Notes: a model not told the origin generated them from the sequence alone. A stretch of 64,000 nucleotides of DNA from Psychroserpens burtonensis DSM 12212 (GCF_000425305.1 NZ_AUDE01000010.1:62001-126000); one strand, 5' to 3'; shown: positions 1 to 9,118, numbered from the stretch's first letter. Numbers and translations: made by a program.

Positions 1-2
1 AT

Positions 3-875
3 TCAAATAGTAAGGGTACAGGATTAAAAATTGCTTTAGGAATATTAGTTGTATTATTTCTAGGTACCGGGTTTTATACATCGAAACTTTACAACGAGAA
101 AAAAGAAAACGAAGCCTCTTTAACTCGTGAAAAGGAGCAAGTAATGGCAGATTTAAGTACAATGGCTAAACAATATGATGTTGCTATTGCTGATAATGAA
201 GTTTCTAATGAGCGTTTAGAAGAAGCTAGAGGGCGAATTCAAGGTTTAATGGATTCATTGAAAATTTCTCAAAATAGTGTAAGTAGCTTATGGAGATACA
301 AAAAGAAATTCATGGCTTTGCAGGAGGAAATGACTGTTTTAATGACTGAAAATGATAATCTCAAAGTTGAAAACTCATTTTTAGCGTCTTCTTTAGATAG
401 TACAAATGTGCAATTAGCAGAACGTACAGTCTTTACAGATTCACTGTTAGTTCAAAATTCACAATTAGCAGAAGTGGTAGAAAATGCAGCTGTTTTACAA
501 ACAACAGATCTTAAGGGGTTTGGGGTTATAGAGAGAAGCTCAGGTAAATTAATACCTACAGAAAGAGCTGGTCGTAGTGATAAAATTAGAGTGTGCTATA
601 CGGTTGCTAAAAATAGATTAGTTGGTGCTGGTGATAAAGAATTATATGTTCAGGTTTTAGACCCTAAAAACAATGTGTTAGGTTCTAACGAGCAAATCCA
701 ATTTGATGACACGGTTTTAAATTATAGCTTAATTAGCAAGTTTAATTATGAAAATAGGAATTTGAATATTTGTGAGTTCGTTGCTCCAAATGATGACTTT
801 GAAAAAGGGCGTTATATTGTTAACGTATTTAATAACAAAGAATTGATTTCATCTTCAGAATTTACACTGAGATAA
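3..875 (+). CDS. Membrane-anchored coiled-coil protein, 5' end outside window
   Basis: The reading frame is open from base 3, well ahead of the first ATG at 144, so the gene starts left of the window and only its 3' part (about 290 codons) is seen. The visible N-terminal part holds one hydrophobic membrane segment (about bases 30-90, residues like IALGILVVLFLGTGFY), followed by a long heptad-rich coiled coil (about bases 100-480) and a C-terminal beta-rich domain (about 500-875) that reads as an extracytoplasmic module. Similar flavobacterial proteins are often labelled as chromosome partitioning proteins, but no ATPase motif is visible here, so I do not support that name. Function unknown. 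A strong terminator follows directly. Confidence 0.7.
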   Translation, partial: SNSKGTGLKIALGILVVLFLGTGFYTSKLYNEKKENEASLTREKEQVMADLSTMAKQYDVAIADNEVSNERLEEARGRIQGLMDSLKISQNSVSSLWRYKKKFMALQEEMTVLMTENDNLKVENSFLASSLDSTNVQLAERTVFTDSLLVQNSQLAEVVENAAVLQTTDLKGFGVIERSSGKLIPTERAGRSDKIRVCYTVAKNRLVGAGDKELYVQVLDPKNNVLGSNEQIQFDDTVLNYSLISKFNYENRNLNICEFVAPNDDFEKGRYIVNVFNNKELISSSEFTLR

Positions 876-898
876 ATATAATATAGTTTAGGTTATAG

Positions 899-934
899 AT
901 CCGGAAGTTCAATTGAGCTTCCGGGTTTTTTTTA
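899..934 (+). terminator. Rho-independent terminator
   Basis: Stem CCGGAAG (901-907) pairs with CTTCCGG (918-924); part of the loop can extend the stem. A run of T follows from 926. It ends the transcript of the coiled-coil gene, 23 bp after its stop codon. Confidence 0.85.
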
Positions 935-1054
935 TTTATAAATTATTGAGAAAGTTGAGCTATATATAATTCTCTTATCTTCCTAAACTTGTTAAAGGTC
1001 AACTGAACAATTTCTTTTACGATTCATTTTGAAAGTATTTTAGTTTCAGACAAA

Positions 1055-2290
1055 TTAAAATTTCTCACCATTAATTATAACAGTTTCAATAGCATTATCA
1101 CCAAAAGCATAAGGTAAGTGGTAGTAGCTAGGAAGTTTCTTAGTAATAATCAAGTTGGCTTTTTTTCCTCTACAAATACTTCCGTAAAGATTAGAAATAC
1201 CCATCGCGTATGCGCCATTTATAGTCGCTGCATTTATGGCTTCTTCCGGCGTTAATTTCATTTTAATGCATGCCGTAGAAACTACGAAATTCATATTTCC
1301 ACTAGGTGTAGAGCCTGGATTGTAGTCTGTGGCTAAAGCCAATGGTAATCCCGCGTCTATAATTGCTCGACCTGGAGTGTAAGGAATACTTAAAAAATAC
1401 GAGCATGACGGAAGCGCCACAGCTATCGTATTAGACTGCTGTAAAGCCGTAATATCAACGCTATTGAGTTCTTCTAGATGATCTACAGAAAGTGCGTTGT
1501 ATTTAACGCCAAGTGCAACACCTCCAAAAGCATTAAATTGGTTGACATGTATTTTTGGCGTCATGCCATGTTCTATTCCTGCTTTTAAAACACGTTCAGT
1601 ATCCTCTAGATTAAAATAGCCTTTCTCGCAAAAGACATCAATATAATCTGCTAAGTTGTCTTTGGCAACTGCTGGAATCATCTCATTAACAACCAAATCA
1701 ATAAATCCTTTCTTATCGTCTTTAAACGCTTTTGGTAGTGCATGAGCTGCTAATAATGTCGGTTTAATGCTAATTGGGAAGTTATGTTTTAATCGCTTAA
1801 TAACACGAAGCATTTTTAGTTCTGCTTCAATTGTGAGACCATAACCGGATTTTACTTCTATGGCACCTGTACCTAATTTTATAACTTCGGTTAATCGCTT
1901 GGAAGCTTGATTGTACAAATCATCTTCTGAGGTGTTTTGTAACGTTTCTGCAGAATTTAAAATCCCTCCACCACGATTGGCAATGTCTTCATAAGAAAGA
2001 CCATTAATACGATCTACAAATTCTTGCGTTCTGTCGCCTGCATACACAATATGGGTATGAGAATCACACCAAGTAGGTAATACAATTTTACCTGTCGCAT
2101 CAATCACTTCATCTGCTTCAATGTTATTACAATCCTCCATACTACCATATTCTACTATAGTATCATGTTCAATAAAAACATAAGCATTTTTTAGTGTAGG
2201 CAAGATTTTCATGTCTTTTCCTTTTACTATAGTAACGTTGGTTTCTCTTACTTGTAGTAATTCTTTAATGTTGGTAATGAGTAAAGACAT
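1055..2290 (-). CDS. hutI: Imidazolonepropionase
   Basis: Hydrolyses imidazolonepropionate to N-formimidoyl-L-glutamate in cytoplasmic histidine breakdown. At 411 residues it has the usual length of this amidohydrolase-superfamily enzyme. Metal-site residues are visible: H78 and H80 in DSHTHIVYAG, H183 in LLAAHALPK, H248 in IHVNQFNAFGG, the H271 region SVDHLEEL, and D322 in ATDYNPGSTPS, all in family order. The glycine-rich stretch ANRGGGI (residues 104-110) is also typical. The gene stands alone: no hutH, hutU or formimidoylglutamase gene is in the window, so the rest of the pathway must lie elsewhere. The ATG at 2290 fits the family N-terminus. Confidence 0.95.
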   Translation of the reverse strand: MSLLITNIKELLQVRETNVTIVKGKDMKILPTLKNAYVFIEHDTIVEYGSMEDCNNIEADEVIDATGKIVLPTWCDSHTHIVYAGDRTQEFVDRINGLSYEDIANRGGGILNSAETLQNTSEDDLYNQASKRLTEVIKLGTGAIEVKSGYGLTIEAELKMLRVIKRLKHNFPISIKPTLLAAHALPKAFKDDKKGFIDLVVNEMIPAVAKDNLADYIDVFCEKGYFNLEDTERVLKAGIEHGMTPKIHVNQFNAFGGVALGVKYNALSVDHLEELNSVDITALQQSNTIAVALPSCSYFLSIPYTPGRAIIDAGLPLALATDYNPGSTPSGNMNFVVSTACIKMKLTPEEAINAATINGAYAMGISNLYGSICRGKKANLIITKKLPSYYHLPYAFGDNAIETVIINGEKF

Positions 2291-2383
2291 GCATGAATAT
2301 TTTTATAATTAATAGCACTTTATCATCTGTAAGTTTTATTTCAAACAAATTGGACGTAATAGTAGGTCTAAAATAGTAAAAAT

Positions 2384-2418
2384 TAAAAAGGTAGCAATTG
2401 TATATTGCTACCTTTTTA
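2384..2418 (-). terminator. Terminator of the FG-GAP protein gene
   Basis: Perfect inverted repeat GGTAGCAAT (2390-2398) / ATTGCTACC (2404-2412), flanked by AAAAA on the left and TTTTT on the right, so it can stop transcripts from either side. It lies downstream of the minus-strand gene ending at 2478. Confidence 0.85.
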
Positions 2419-2477
2419 AGATTCATTATTTATACTAAAAAAATCAATCAAGTATAAATATATTTTAATTTCAAGTA

Positions 2478-4415
2478 TTAGTAAACTATCAATTTCTTGT
2501 TCGTAATTACATTGTTTTGGGTCAAACTAACGTGATATAAACCTGGGCTTAAAGCCGAAATATCAACTGTATTGTTGGTTAGCTTTTCACTCAGGATGCT
2601 TTTACCTAAAGCATCGAAAATCTCTAATTTCATATCTCCAGTATAATAGGTGTTGATATTAATAATTCCTGAATTATTTGGATTTGGATACATGCTAAAA
2701 CTAGCAGTAGAGTTCACATTAGTTATCGATAATGTCGCTGCGTATGTTCCAATAGGAAAAGGAGTCGATGCAGATGCATTATCTGTTCCTCCTTCTAACT
2801 CGTTTATACCACTGTACGTCCAGTTTCCGGGTACAAAAGTAGCACCATCAGGACCTGTAACATCCACTCTGTAAGCCCAACCATCTGTATAATCCCAAAC
2901 TTCACCATCGCCATTAGTATTAATATCTCCATAAGTGTCTATGACTACTCCATTTTCAAATAATTCAACTGCGTCATCACCATTTATACCCATTGCTGTA
3001 CTTGTGTAATCTGCTGGTTGTCCAAAGAAAGCTGCAAACTGTGGATCTTCACTGGATATGTAAATGTATTCACCTGTTGTTGCAGCAACTGCTGGGAATG
3101 TGAATTCTTGTCCGTCACTTCCGCCACCATTATTTGCGCTTCCTAGTCCAAATACACTTAAATCTGGAATATTTTCTGTAACAAATATTTCAACACCTTT
3201 TGGTGTTCCTCCAGCGAGAGAACCATCAAAAACTCCAGTTAAAATTAAGGCATTTGTTTTTGAGACTCTTAAATTCTCAAAATAGTTTAGTTGATCTTGG
3301 TTGTATGCACAACTGACAATATCTAAATCTCCATCCACATCGTAATCTGCAACGTTGTAAACAAACGCTTGACTAGAAGTTGCATCAATTATTTGCTCGC
3401 TTCCGTAGGTACCACCATTGTTTTTAAACCAAACAATATCATTTCCAGCACCAGAAGAACCACTACTTAAAATAATATCTTTTAAGCCATCGTTATCTAA
3501 ATCTTGATGTTGAGCTACAGATGGATTTATTATAGATGTTGTAAACGTTGTTTCTGTAAAACCTGAACCGTTATCTTCATACCAATATAAATTACCTACG
3601 ACACAACCACCACATGATATTTCTGTAACAAGAATATCTAAGTCAGCATCTCCATCAAGATCCTCAAAAGTGGCGTTAAAGATGCCTGTCTTTCCTGTTG
3701 CAACAGTAGGCATGTCATCAGCAAATGAAACTGTACCACTAGGAACAAAATTATTAGTGAAAATTTTAACAACATCGTTACCATCGTAAACCGCAGTAGC
3801 TACTAAAGCGTCTAAATCACCGTCACCATCAATATCTTTCATATTTACAGCTCCAGGACTTGATAAGGTGTTATCTATCAAATTTGCGGTTCCAAAAACA
3901 CCAGAGCCATTATTTGCAAACCAGACAACTTCGTTATTATCGTAAGATGTTACTGCAACATCTGGAGTTGTATCCCCATCGATATCTCCAACAAATAAAC
4001 CACTAGCACCAAGTACAGTAGCGATAATTTGCTCAGTACCAAAGTTTCCCAGTCCATCATTAGCATACCATGCCACAAAATCTGATGAGTAGGCAGTAAT
4101 TAAAATATCGACAAACGTGTCATTATTTAAATCAACCAATTTAAGTCCGCCAACTCCGGCCATAGTATTTGGAGTATTGGTTTGTTTTGTAAACGTTTCA
4201 TCCCCATTATTTTTATACCATATAAGCGTATTGTCAACATCTGTACCAACAATAATATCTAAAAAGGCATCATCATCAATAAGTCCCGTTGCCATTGTGT
4301 AGGGATTGTCACCTGTATCGGAATCAATAGTAACCTTTGGCTCAAAAGTAGTTTGAGCATTCATTAGAGCACAAGCACTAATGATGGTAAATAAGCTGAG
4401 TAATTTTAGTTTCAT
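2478..4415 (-). CDS. Secreted FG-GAP/VCBS repeat protein with T9SS sorting domain
   Basis: 645 residues. An N-terminal signal peptide (MKLKLLSLFTIISACALMNA) is followed by about eight FG-GAP/VCBS-type repeats (residues ~25-380) with recurring calcium-loop patterns such as DIDGDGDLD, DLDGDADLD and DVDGDLDI. A second domain (about 385-560) resembles the lamin-tail-like 'endonuclease/surface' modules of flavobacterial secreted proteins (VFGLGSANNGGG, INGDDAVELFENG). The last ~75 residues are a type A T9SS sorting signal: MYPNPNNSGIININ, DALGKSI, LSPGLYHVSLTQNN and a basic end KKLIVY. The protein should be exported by Sec, passed through the outer membrane by T9SS and attached or released. A single-gene unit; ligand or substrate unknown. 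Confidence 0.9.
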   Translation of the reverse strand: MKLKLLSLFTIISACALMNAQTTFEPKVTIDSDTGDNPYTMATGLIDDDAFLDIIVGTDVDNTLIWYKNNGDETFTKQTNTPNTMAGVGGLKLVDLNNDTFVDILITAYSSDFVAWYANDGLGNFGTEQIIATVLGASGLFVGDIDGDTTPDVAVTSYDNNEVVWFANNGSGVFGTANLIDNTLSSPGAVNMKDIDGDGDLDALVATAVYDGNDVVKIFTNNFVPSGTVSFADDMPTVATGKTGIFNATFEDLDGDADLDILVTEISCGGCVVGNLYWYEDNGSGFTETTFTTSIINPSVAQHQDLDNDGLKDIILSSGSSGAGNDIVWFKNNGGTYGSEQIIDATSSQAFVYNVADYDVDGDLDIVSCAYNQDQLNYFENLRVSKTNALILTGVFDGSLAGGTPKGVEIFVTENIPDLSVFGLGSANNGGGSDGQEFTFPAVAATTGEYIYISSEDPQFAAFFGQPADYTSTAMGINGDDAVELFENGVVIDTYGDINTNGDGEVWDYTDGWAYRVDVTGPDGATFVPGNWTYSGINELEGGTDNASASTPFPIGTYAATLSITNVNSTASFSMYPNPNNSGIININTYYTGDMKLEIFDALGKSILSEKLTNNTVDISALSPGLYHVSLTQNNVITNKKLIVY

Positions 4416-4515
4416 AGTTTTAAATTTAGATTGCTAATATAATTAAAAACACCCATAAAGTAGTTTTTCATGGATGTTTTTAGTGTTTTAATCGTTTAAT
4501 TATGTGGCTTGTAGA

Positions 4516-5913
4516 CTATTTTAAAGTGCCAACCATAAGCTCAGGTTTTACCCATTCGTCATAATCCTCAGCGGTAACATAACCAAGGTTTACAGCCTCT
4601 TCTTTTAATGTGGTTCCGTTTTTATGAGCTGTATTTGCGATTTCAGCAGCTTTATAATAGCCAATTTTAGTATTAAGTGCAGTAACTAACATTAATGAGT
4701 TATTTAGTAACTGTTTGATCACTTCATGATTCGGTTCTATACCAGCAGCACAGTGCTCTTCAAAACTTGCACATGCATCACCAAGTAATTGAGCGCTCTG
4801 TAACACATTTGCAGCCATCATAGGTTTAAACACATTAAGTTCATAATGACCTTGCATGCCACCAACAGTTACAGCAACATCGTTACCCATAACCTGAGCA
4901 CAAACCATTGTTAAGGCTTCACATTGCGTAGGATTTACTTTTCCTGGCATAATAGAACTTCCCGGTTCATTTGCAGGAATAATGATTTCGCCAATCCCAC
5001 TTCTCGGTCCAGAAGCCATCATTCTAATATCATTTGCGATTTTATTTAGCGACACTGCTAACTGCTTTAAAGCACCATGTGTTTCTACTAAAGCATCGTG
5101 AGCAGCAAGTGCTTCAAATTTATTTACTGCGGTAATAAAAGGGAACCCTGTAAATTTTGCGATATAATCTGCAACCAATTCACTATAACCTTCAGGTGTG
5201 TTTAGACCTGTGCCAACTGCAGTGCCACCTAGAGCCAATTCACTTAGATGTGGAAGGGTGTTTTCTAAGGCTTTCAAACCGTGATCTAATTGCGATACAT
5301 ATCCTGAAAATTCCTGACCTAATGTTAAAGGTGTCGCGTCCATTAAATGCGTACGACCAATTTTAACTACATTTTTAAATGTTATTGATTTTTGATGTAA
5401 TGTGTTTCTTAATTGAATAACACCAGACATTGTAGTCTCTACAATTTTTTTATAAATAGCAATATGCATTCCCGTTGGAAATGTATCATTAGACGATTGT
5501 GATTTATTCACATCATCATTTGGCTGTATCATTTTCTCTCCTTCACCAATCACTTTTCCAGCAATTTGGTGTGCTCTATTAGCTACAACTTCATTAACGT
5601 TCATGTTACTTTGAGTACCAGAACCCGTTTGCCAAATCACTAACGGAAACTGATCATCATGCTTCCCTTCTAAAATCTCTTCACAAACTTGAGCAATCAA
5701 ATCACGTTTTTTACTTGCCAAAACACCTAACTCACAATTCGTGAAAGCAGCAGCTTTTTTTAGGTAAGCAAATCCATAAACAATTTCTAACGGCATGGAT
5801 GCTGCTGCACCAATTTTAAAGTTGTTACGAGAACGTTCTGTTTGCGCGCCCCAAAGTTTGTCTGCAGGCACATTTACGTTACCCATCGTATCTTTCTCTA
5901 TTCTAAACTCCAT
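4516..5913 (-). CDS. fumC: Fumarate hydratase class II
   Basis: Reversibly hydrates fumarate to L-malate in the TCA cycle; a homotetrameric, iron-independent cytoplasmic enzyme. 465 residues matches the family. The superfamily signature [11 protein letters not shown] is at residues 318-328 with the catalytic serine near 320. Also seen are the substrate-site motif GSGTQSNMN (about 97-105), [11 protein letters not shown] (137-147) and [10 protein letters not shown], with the catalytic-base histidine at 189. A TAnnTTTG promoter box lies 25 bp upstream of the ATG. Aspartase and argininosuccinate lyase share the signature, but the overall sequence, the 465-aa length and the [13 protein letters not shown] block point to class II fumarase. 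Confidence 0.96.
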   Translation of the reverse strand: MEFRIEKDTMGNVNVPADKLWGAQTERSRNNFKIGAAASMPLEIVYGFAYLKKAAAFTNCELGVLASKKRDLIAQVCEEILEGKHDDQFPLVIWQTGSGTQSNMNVNEVVANRAHQIAGKVIGEGEKMIQPNDDVNKSQSSNDTFPTGMHIAIYKKIVETTMSGVIQLRNTLHQKSITFKNVVKIGRTHLMDATPLTLGQEFSGYVSQLDHGLKALENTLPHLSELALGGTAVGTGLNTPEGYSELVADYIAKFTGFPFITAVNKFEALAAHDALVETHGALKQLAVSLNKIANDIRMMASGPRSGIGEIIIPANEPGSSIMPGKVNPTQCEALTMVCAQVMGNDVAVTVGGMQGHYELNVFKPMMAANVLQSAQLLGDACASFEEHCAAGIEPNHEVIKQLLNNSLMLVTALNTKIGYYKAAEIANTAHKNGTTLKEEAVNLGYVTAEDYDEWVKPELMVGTLK

Positions 5914-5938
5914 AATTCGTGTTGTGTTTTTATTATCG

Positions 5939-5946
5939 CAAAGTTA
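5939..5946 (-). promoter_or_regulatory. Predicted -7 box of fumC
   Basis: On the minus strand this reads TAACTTTG, a match to the Bacteroidota -7 consensus TAnnTTTG, 25 bp before the fumC ATG. No convincing -33 TTTG was found at the usual distance. Confidence 0.5.
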
Positions 5947-6288
5947 TGGTTTTTGATTGTTTTTTAGGAGGGTTTTTTTTTGTTTATTACTGCGGAAATT
6001 AGAACCAATTATTTATAGTCTATTTGATTGATATACAAATATAAAAGAACTATTTGTATGTATGGATTTTAAAGTTTATGTCTGTTTTTAGAACCTAATA
6101 ATCATAGTATGTTTTGATATTAAATTTGATATAATTAAAATCGCTTGTTAATTTAAGCTTCTCTTATTTAAACAGGTAACTAACTAAAAAGAAGAAAAAG
6201 GAACTACTCAAGAGGATGTATAAGTTTTTTATCTCATTTTTTGAGCGCCTTTTTTAAGTAAATAATCTATATAAAATAATATTGGAAG
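5947..6288. other. Intergenic region, nothing recognised
   Basis: About 340 bp of AT-rich DNA between the fumC promoter and the 3' end of the propeller gene. No open frame of credible length, RNA gene or strong hairpin was seen. It may contain decayed downstream sequence of the propeller gene, which ends abruptly at its seventh repeat. Confidence 0.5.
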
Positions 6289-7527
6289 TTACTGAAATAT
6301 TCGAACGTGCCCAGCAGAAGAACTATTACCGGCTGCTCCAATAGCTAAATGTGTGCCATCAGCAGAAAGGGAAACAGAGGATCCGCTATAGTCATCTGCG
6401 GCCTCTCCGTCGATATCTGTTACTGTTTGCACCCATGCTGATCCATTCCAGTCATATAGCCTAACGTGTCCAGTATTATCGCTATTACCATCATTAAGTA
6501 GTGCTCCAATAGCAACTCGTGTGCCATTAGCAGAGAGAGATACAGAAAAGCCACTCCAATCACCTGCAGCTTCTCCGTTAATATCAGCTCCTACTTGGGC
6601 CCATGACGAGCCATTCCAATCATATAGACGCACATGTCCACTACTAATGTCTTTACTAGCATTAAATACTGCTCCAATAGCAACTCGCGTGCCGTCGGCA
6701 GAAAGCGAAATGGACCATCCACTAGCGTCACCTTCAGCTTCTCCGTTAATATTAGCACCGGTTTGTACCCATGCTGAGCCATTCCATTCATAAAGCCTCA
6801 CGCGCCCAGTGTTACTAGTGTTAAGTATGGATCCGATAGCTACGCGTGAGCCGTCAGCAGAAAGTGAAACTGAATAGCCACTCCAGTCACCCGCAGTCTC
6901 TCCGTTAATATCTGTTCCTGTTTGTACCCATGCTAAGCCATCCCAATCATAAAGCCTCACGTGTCCAGTATTACTATCATTACCTCGTGCTCCAATAGCC
7001 ACCCGTGTGCCATCGGCAGAAAGAGAAACAGCATAGCCACTTTGATCACCAGCAGCTTCTCCATCAATATCTGCTCCTGTTTGAACCCATTTTGAATCAT
7101 TCCATTCATATAGTCGCACGTGACCAGCATTAGTGCCATTACCATCATTATCGCGAGCTCCAATAGCCACTCGTGTGCCATCAGCAGAAATAGAAACGGC
7201 ATAGCCACTTTGATCACCTATAGCTTCTCCATCAATATCAGATCCCATTTGTACCCATGTTGAGCCATCCCAGTTATATAACCTCACGTATCCACCATTA
7301 TTAACGTTTGCACCAATAGCAACTCGTTCTCCATCTGCTGAAAGTGAAACAGATATCCCACTTTCATCACCAGGAGCTTCTCCCTCAATATCGAAACTCA
7401 GTTGTTGATTTAAGAAAGGTATAGCGGTAGCAGTAGTATTTTGATTTGTTGAACTAGTTCCTATTTGGGCAAACAGATTAGCTGAAGTAAACAACAATAC
7501 TAGCACAATAGTTGCAGTGTGATTCAT
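6289..7527 (-). CDS. Secreted seven-repeat beta-propeller-like protein
   Basis: 412 residues: signal peptide (about residues 1-20, ending ANLFAQ), a short linker, then seven tandem repeats of 45-56 residues from residue 49 to the end. Each repeat reads GEAxGDxSGxSVSLSADGTRVAIGA followed after a variable loop by GHVRLYDWNGSAWVQ; the longest loops are in repeats 2, 5 and 6. The pattern is the FG-GAP/integrin-like beta-propeller seen in surface proteins, and seven repeats would make one closed propeller. Homologues with this repeat usually go on to a T9SS sorting domain, which is absent: the frame stops within the seventh repeat at GHVRIFQ. It is either a soluble periplasmic propeller or a 3'-truncated gene. 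Function unknown. Confidence 0.8.
   Translation of the reverse strand: MNHTATIVLVLLFTSANLFAQIGTSSTNQNTTATAIPFLNQQLSFDIEGEAPGDESGISVSLSADGERVAIGANVNNGGYVRLYNWDGSTWVQMGSDIDGEAIGDQSGYAVSISADGTRVAIGARDNDGNGTNAGHVRLYEWNDSKWVQTGADIDGEAAGDQSGYAVSLSADGTRVAIGARGNDSNTGHVRLYDWDGLAWVQTGTDINGETAGDWSGYSVSLSADGSRVAIGSILNTSNTGRVRLYEWNGSAWVQTGANINGEAEGDASGWSISLSADGTRVAIGAVFNASKDISSGHVRLYDWNGSSWAQVGADINGEAAGDWSGFSVSLSANGTRVAIGALLNDGNSDNTGHVRLYDWNGSAWVQTVTDIDGEAADDYSGSSVSLSADGTHLAIGAAGNSSSAGHVRIFQ
6292..7383 (-). repeat. Seven in-frame tandem repeats of about 135-170 bp
   Basis: The coding repeats are visibly similar at the DNA level, for example the recurring block 'gtgccatcagcagaaa' and close variants at 6350, 6520, 6690, 7010 and 7180. 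The unit length varies because of loop indels. Such repeats can change copy number by recombination or slippage. Confidence 0.8.
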
Positions 7528-7656
7528 CAGGTTGAAATTTTTTCAAGAGTCGTCTTATATCAACTCAAGTGAATGGAGTATGAAAGTCTAGTTTAGACTT
7601 AAAAATTAAAGATAGGTTAAATTTTAAGTTTTATTTGATGTACTTAACACTAATAT

Positions 7657-7672
7657 TACGTAGTACTACGTA
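7657..7672. promoter_or_regulatory. 16-bp perfect palindrome, possible operator
   Basis: TACGTAGTACTACGTA is a perfect palindrome made of two TACGTAGT/ACTACGTA halves. It lies in the 430-bp gap between the propeller gene (start 7527) and the small membrane-protein gene (start 7958). It is too short and has no T-run to be a terminator, so a dimeric-repressor site is the simplest reading. The rest of this gap shows nothing else apart from the promoter at 7907. Confidence 0.35.
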
Positions 7673-7906
7673 GTGAGCTATTAAGTTTGAGTTTAGTTTT
7701 AATTATTTGATAAACAATAATTTAGTATTAAAAATACTAATAGTATATTGCTTCTTCAAACTTAATTATAGAAATCCAAGTGGATTTTTTACTGTTTATA
7801 TTTACTAAAGGAGATACTTATAATACGCCACAAATTAAGAGCAATAACTTAAAATATATATTCTTAATTTTTTTTATTAGCCTGTTAATAATTCTCAAAT
7901 TTCCTG

Positions 7907-7937
7907 TTGCAAAACAAATCTCTTTATTATACCTTTG
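7907..7937 (+). promoter_or_regulatory. Bacteroidota-type promoter (TTG - 20 bp - TACCTTTG)
   Basis: TTG at 7907-7909 and TACCTTTG at 7930-7937 match the -33 and -7 elements with a 20-bp gap. Transcription would begin near 7943, about 15 nt before the ATG at 7958. The same TTG opens an in-frame extension of the gene, which is therefore a promoter element and not a start codon. Confidence 0.7.
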
Positions 7938-7957
7938 CGATAACAAAAAATAAACAC

Positions 7958-8143
7958 ATGTTTGAATTTGATCAATATTTAGGATTTTTAGCTTTTTTAG
8001 GTATCTTAACTTTAGGATTCTGGTTGATGATTTTTCTCATCACATTTATAGTTCCTTATTGGATAGGTGGTTCGCTTATTGAGCGTTTAAATGAAATTAA
8101 AGAAGAGAAGAAAGCTAAGCGTGATACTGCAACTAGGGTATAA
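7958..8143 (+). CDS. Small single-pass membrane protein, 61 aa
   Basis: Starts at ATG 7958 (MFEFDQYLGFLAFLG), because the upstream in-frame TTG at 7907 is the -33 box of the promoter. A long hydrophobic stretch covers residues ~8-38 (one long or two short membrane helices, LGFWLMIFLITFIVPYWIGG), followed by a charged cytoplasmic tail (LNEIKEEKKAKRD). No domain recognised. Its own promoter and a strong terminator make it a monocistronic unit, which argues that it is a real gene. Confidence 0.75.
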   Translation: MFEFDQYLGFLAFLGILTLGFWLMIFLITFIVPYWIGGSLIERLNEIKEEKKAKRDTATRV

Positions 8144-8164
8144 AACGTTTAATTTAAATAAACT

Positions 8165-8197
8165 AAAAAAAGGAAACCAAGTCGGTTTCCTTTTTTG
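8165..8197. terminator. Bidirectional terminator
   Basis: GGAAACC (8172-8178) pairs with GGTTTCC (8184-8190); seven A on the left and six T on the right make it work in both directions. It separates the convergent small membrane-protein gene and the prfB-arsC group. Confidence 0.85.
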
Positions 8198-8316
8198 TTT
8201 TTAATTATGCTTTTTTTTAATGAGAAACTTATCCTCCTGTTGGCTATTAGATCGTTTATTAGACAAGAGAGTGACTCTTAATTTAGTTATTTACACATTA
8301 ATTGAAGTTCAAAATA

Positions 8317-8727
8317 CTAAGATTTATTTTTCTTCTTACGTTTTTTCTTTTTTTCTTCTTCTTTAGGGTCCCATTTGCCTTTCAGTGCATTCATGATTTT
8401 AGACATCTGGTCTTCAGTAATCATTGCTTTTAAGTCAGAAAAGTGAGAGTCGTCTAAATTTTGAACATATGTTTTTCTTTCAAACTCTTGCAGTCCAAGC
8501 ATATTGATTTTTTTGAACTCTTCGAAATAGGACTCCATTTGTTGTTTTATTATTTCTTTTTGAAAATCATCAACTTTTAGTGTAGTAACAAAATCATTGA
8601 TGTATTCCTTTTTTTTCTGTTCCATTTCAGCTTCGTATTTGAGTCGTTGCTTTTCTTCCGCAGCTTGAGAAAATCCGTTGCTAATAAATATAACAGAGCA
8701 AAAAATTGAGATAAGTAATGTTTTCAT
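8317..8727 (-). CDS. Small secreted helical protein (Spy/CpxP-like size), unknown function
   Basis: 136 residues: signal peptide (MKTLLISIFCSVIFISNGFS), then an all-helical, highly charged body (residues 22-115) and a lysine-rich end (EEEKKKKRKKKNKS). The size and helical make-up recall Spy/CpxP-like periplasmic proteins or DUF4890-type flavobacterial proteins, but no LTxxQ motif is visible, so this is only a resemblance. It starts 10 bp after the arsC-like gene and is probably the last gene of the prfB transcript. Confidence 0.7.
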   Translation of the reverse strand: MKTLLISIFCSVIFISNGFSQAAEEKQRLKYEAEMEQKKKEYINDFVTTLKVDDFQKEIIKQQMESYFEEFKKINMLGLQEFERKTYVQNLDDSHFSDLKAMITEDQMSKIMNALKGKWDPKEEEKKKKRKKKNKS

Positions 8728-8737
8728 TTTTTTTTAA

Positions 8738-9079
8738 TTAAATAATGTTTAATATGTTTTGTGGTGGACGACCAATCGCAGCTTTCTTACTATTGATAAC
8801 AATTGGACGTTCTATTAATTTTGGATGTCTTACCATAGCTTTAATAATTTGAGCATCTGATAACGTTATACCCTTGAAATCAGATTTCCAAATGGCTTCA
8901 TTCTTACGAACTAATTCAATGGGCTTAATCTTTAAAAGTGAAATGATATTTTTCAACGCGCTTTCGGAAATTGGCTCATCCAAATATTTTATAACTCCAA
9001 AATCTTTGCCAGAATTTTCTAAAAGGCTTAATCCTTCTCTAGATTTACTACATCTTGGGTTGTGAAGTATTGTAATCAT
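8738..9079 (-). CDS. arsC: ArsC/YffB-family reductase-like protein
   Basis: 113 residues, thioredoxin-fold ArsC/Spx family. The N-terminal HNPRCSKSREGL carries the redox/catalytic Cys10, and the C-terminal part has the conserved RPIVI segment with its arginine, as in glutaredoxin-dependent arsenate reductases. In this family many members (YffB-like) have no shown arsenate activity, and no ars operon genes (arsB, arsR) are nearby, so the arsenate role is uncertain. It lies 39 bp after prfB on the same strand and 10 bp before the next gene. Confidence 0.85.
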   Translation of the reverse strand: MITILHNPRCSKSREGLSLLENSGKDFGVIKYLDEPISESALKNIISLLKIKPIELVRKNEAIWKSDFKGITLSDAQIIKAMVRHPKLIERPIVINSKKAAIGRPPQNILNII

Positions 9080-9118
9080 ATTTGTTTCCCGAGAAAGCGA
9101 GAGTCTTATTTATTTAAA

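Noticed and set aside
1055-2290. Histidine utilisation operon
   Set aside because: Only hutI is present; both neighbours are unrelated, so no hut operon can be claimed.
6591-7217. Several open frames overlapping the propeller gene in other frames
   Set aside because: They are shadows of the tandem repeats; they repeat the same out-of-frame peptide and have no start signals.
7907-7957. N-terminal extension of the small membrane protein from TTG 7907
   Set aside because: The TTG is the -33 element of a good promoter, and the -7 box TACCTTTG lies inside the extension.
8738-9079. Arsenic resistance locus
   Set aside because: The ArsC-like protein is in a transcript with prfB and no other ars gene is nearby; the fold alone does not prove arsenate reduction.
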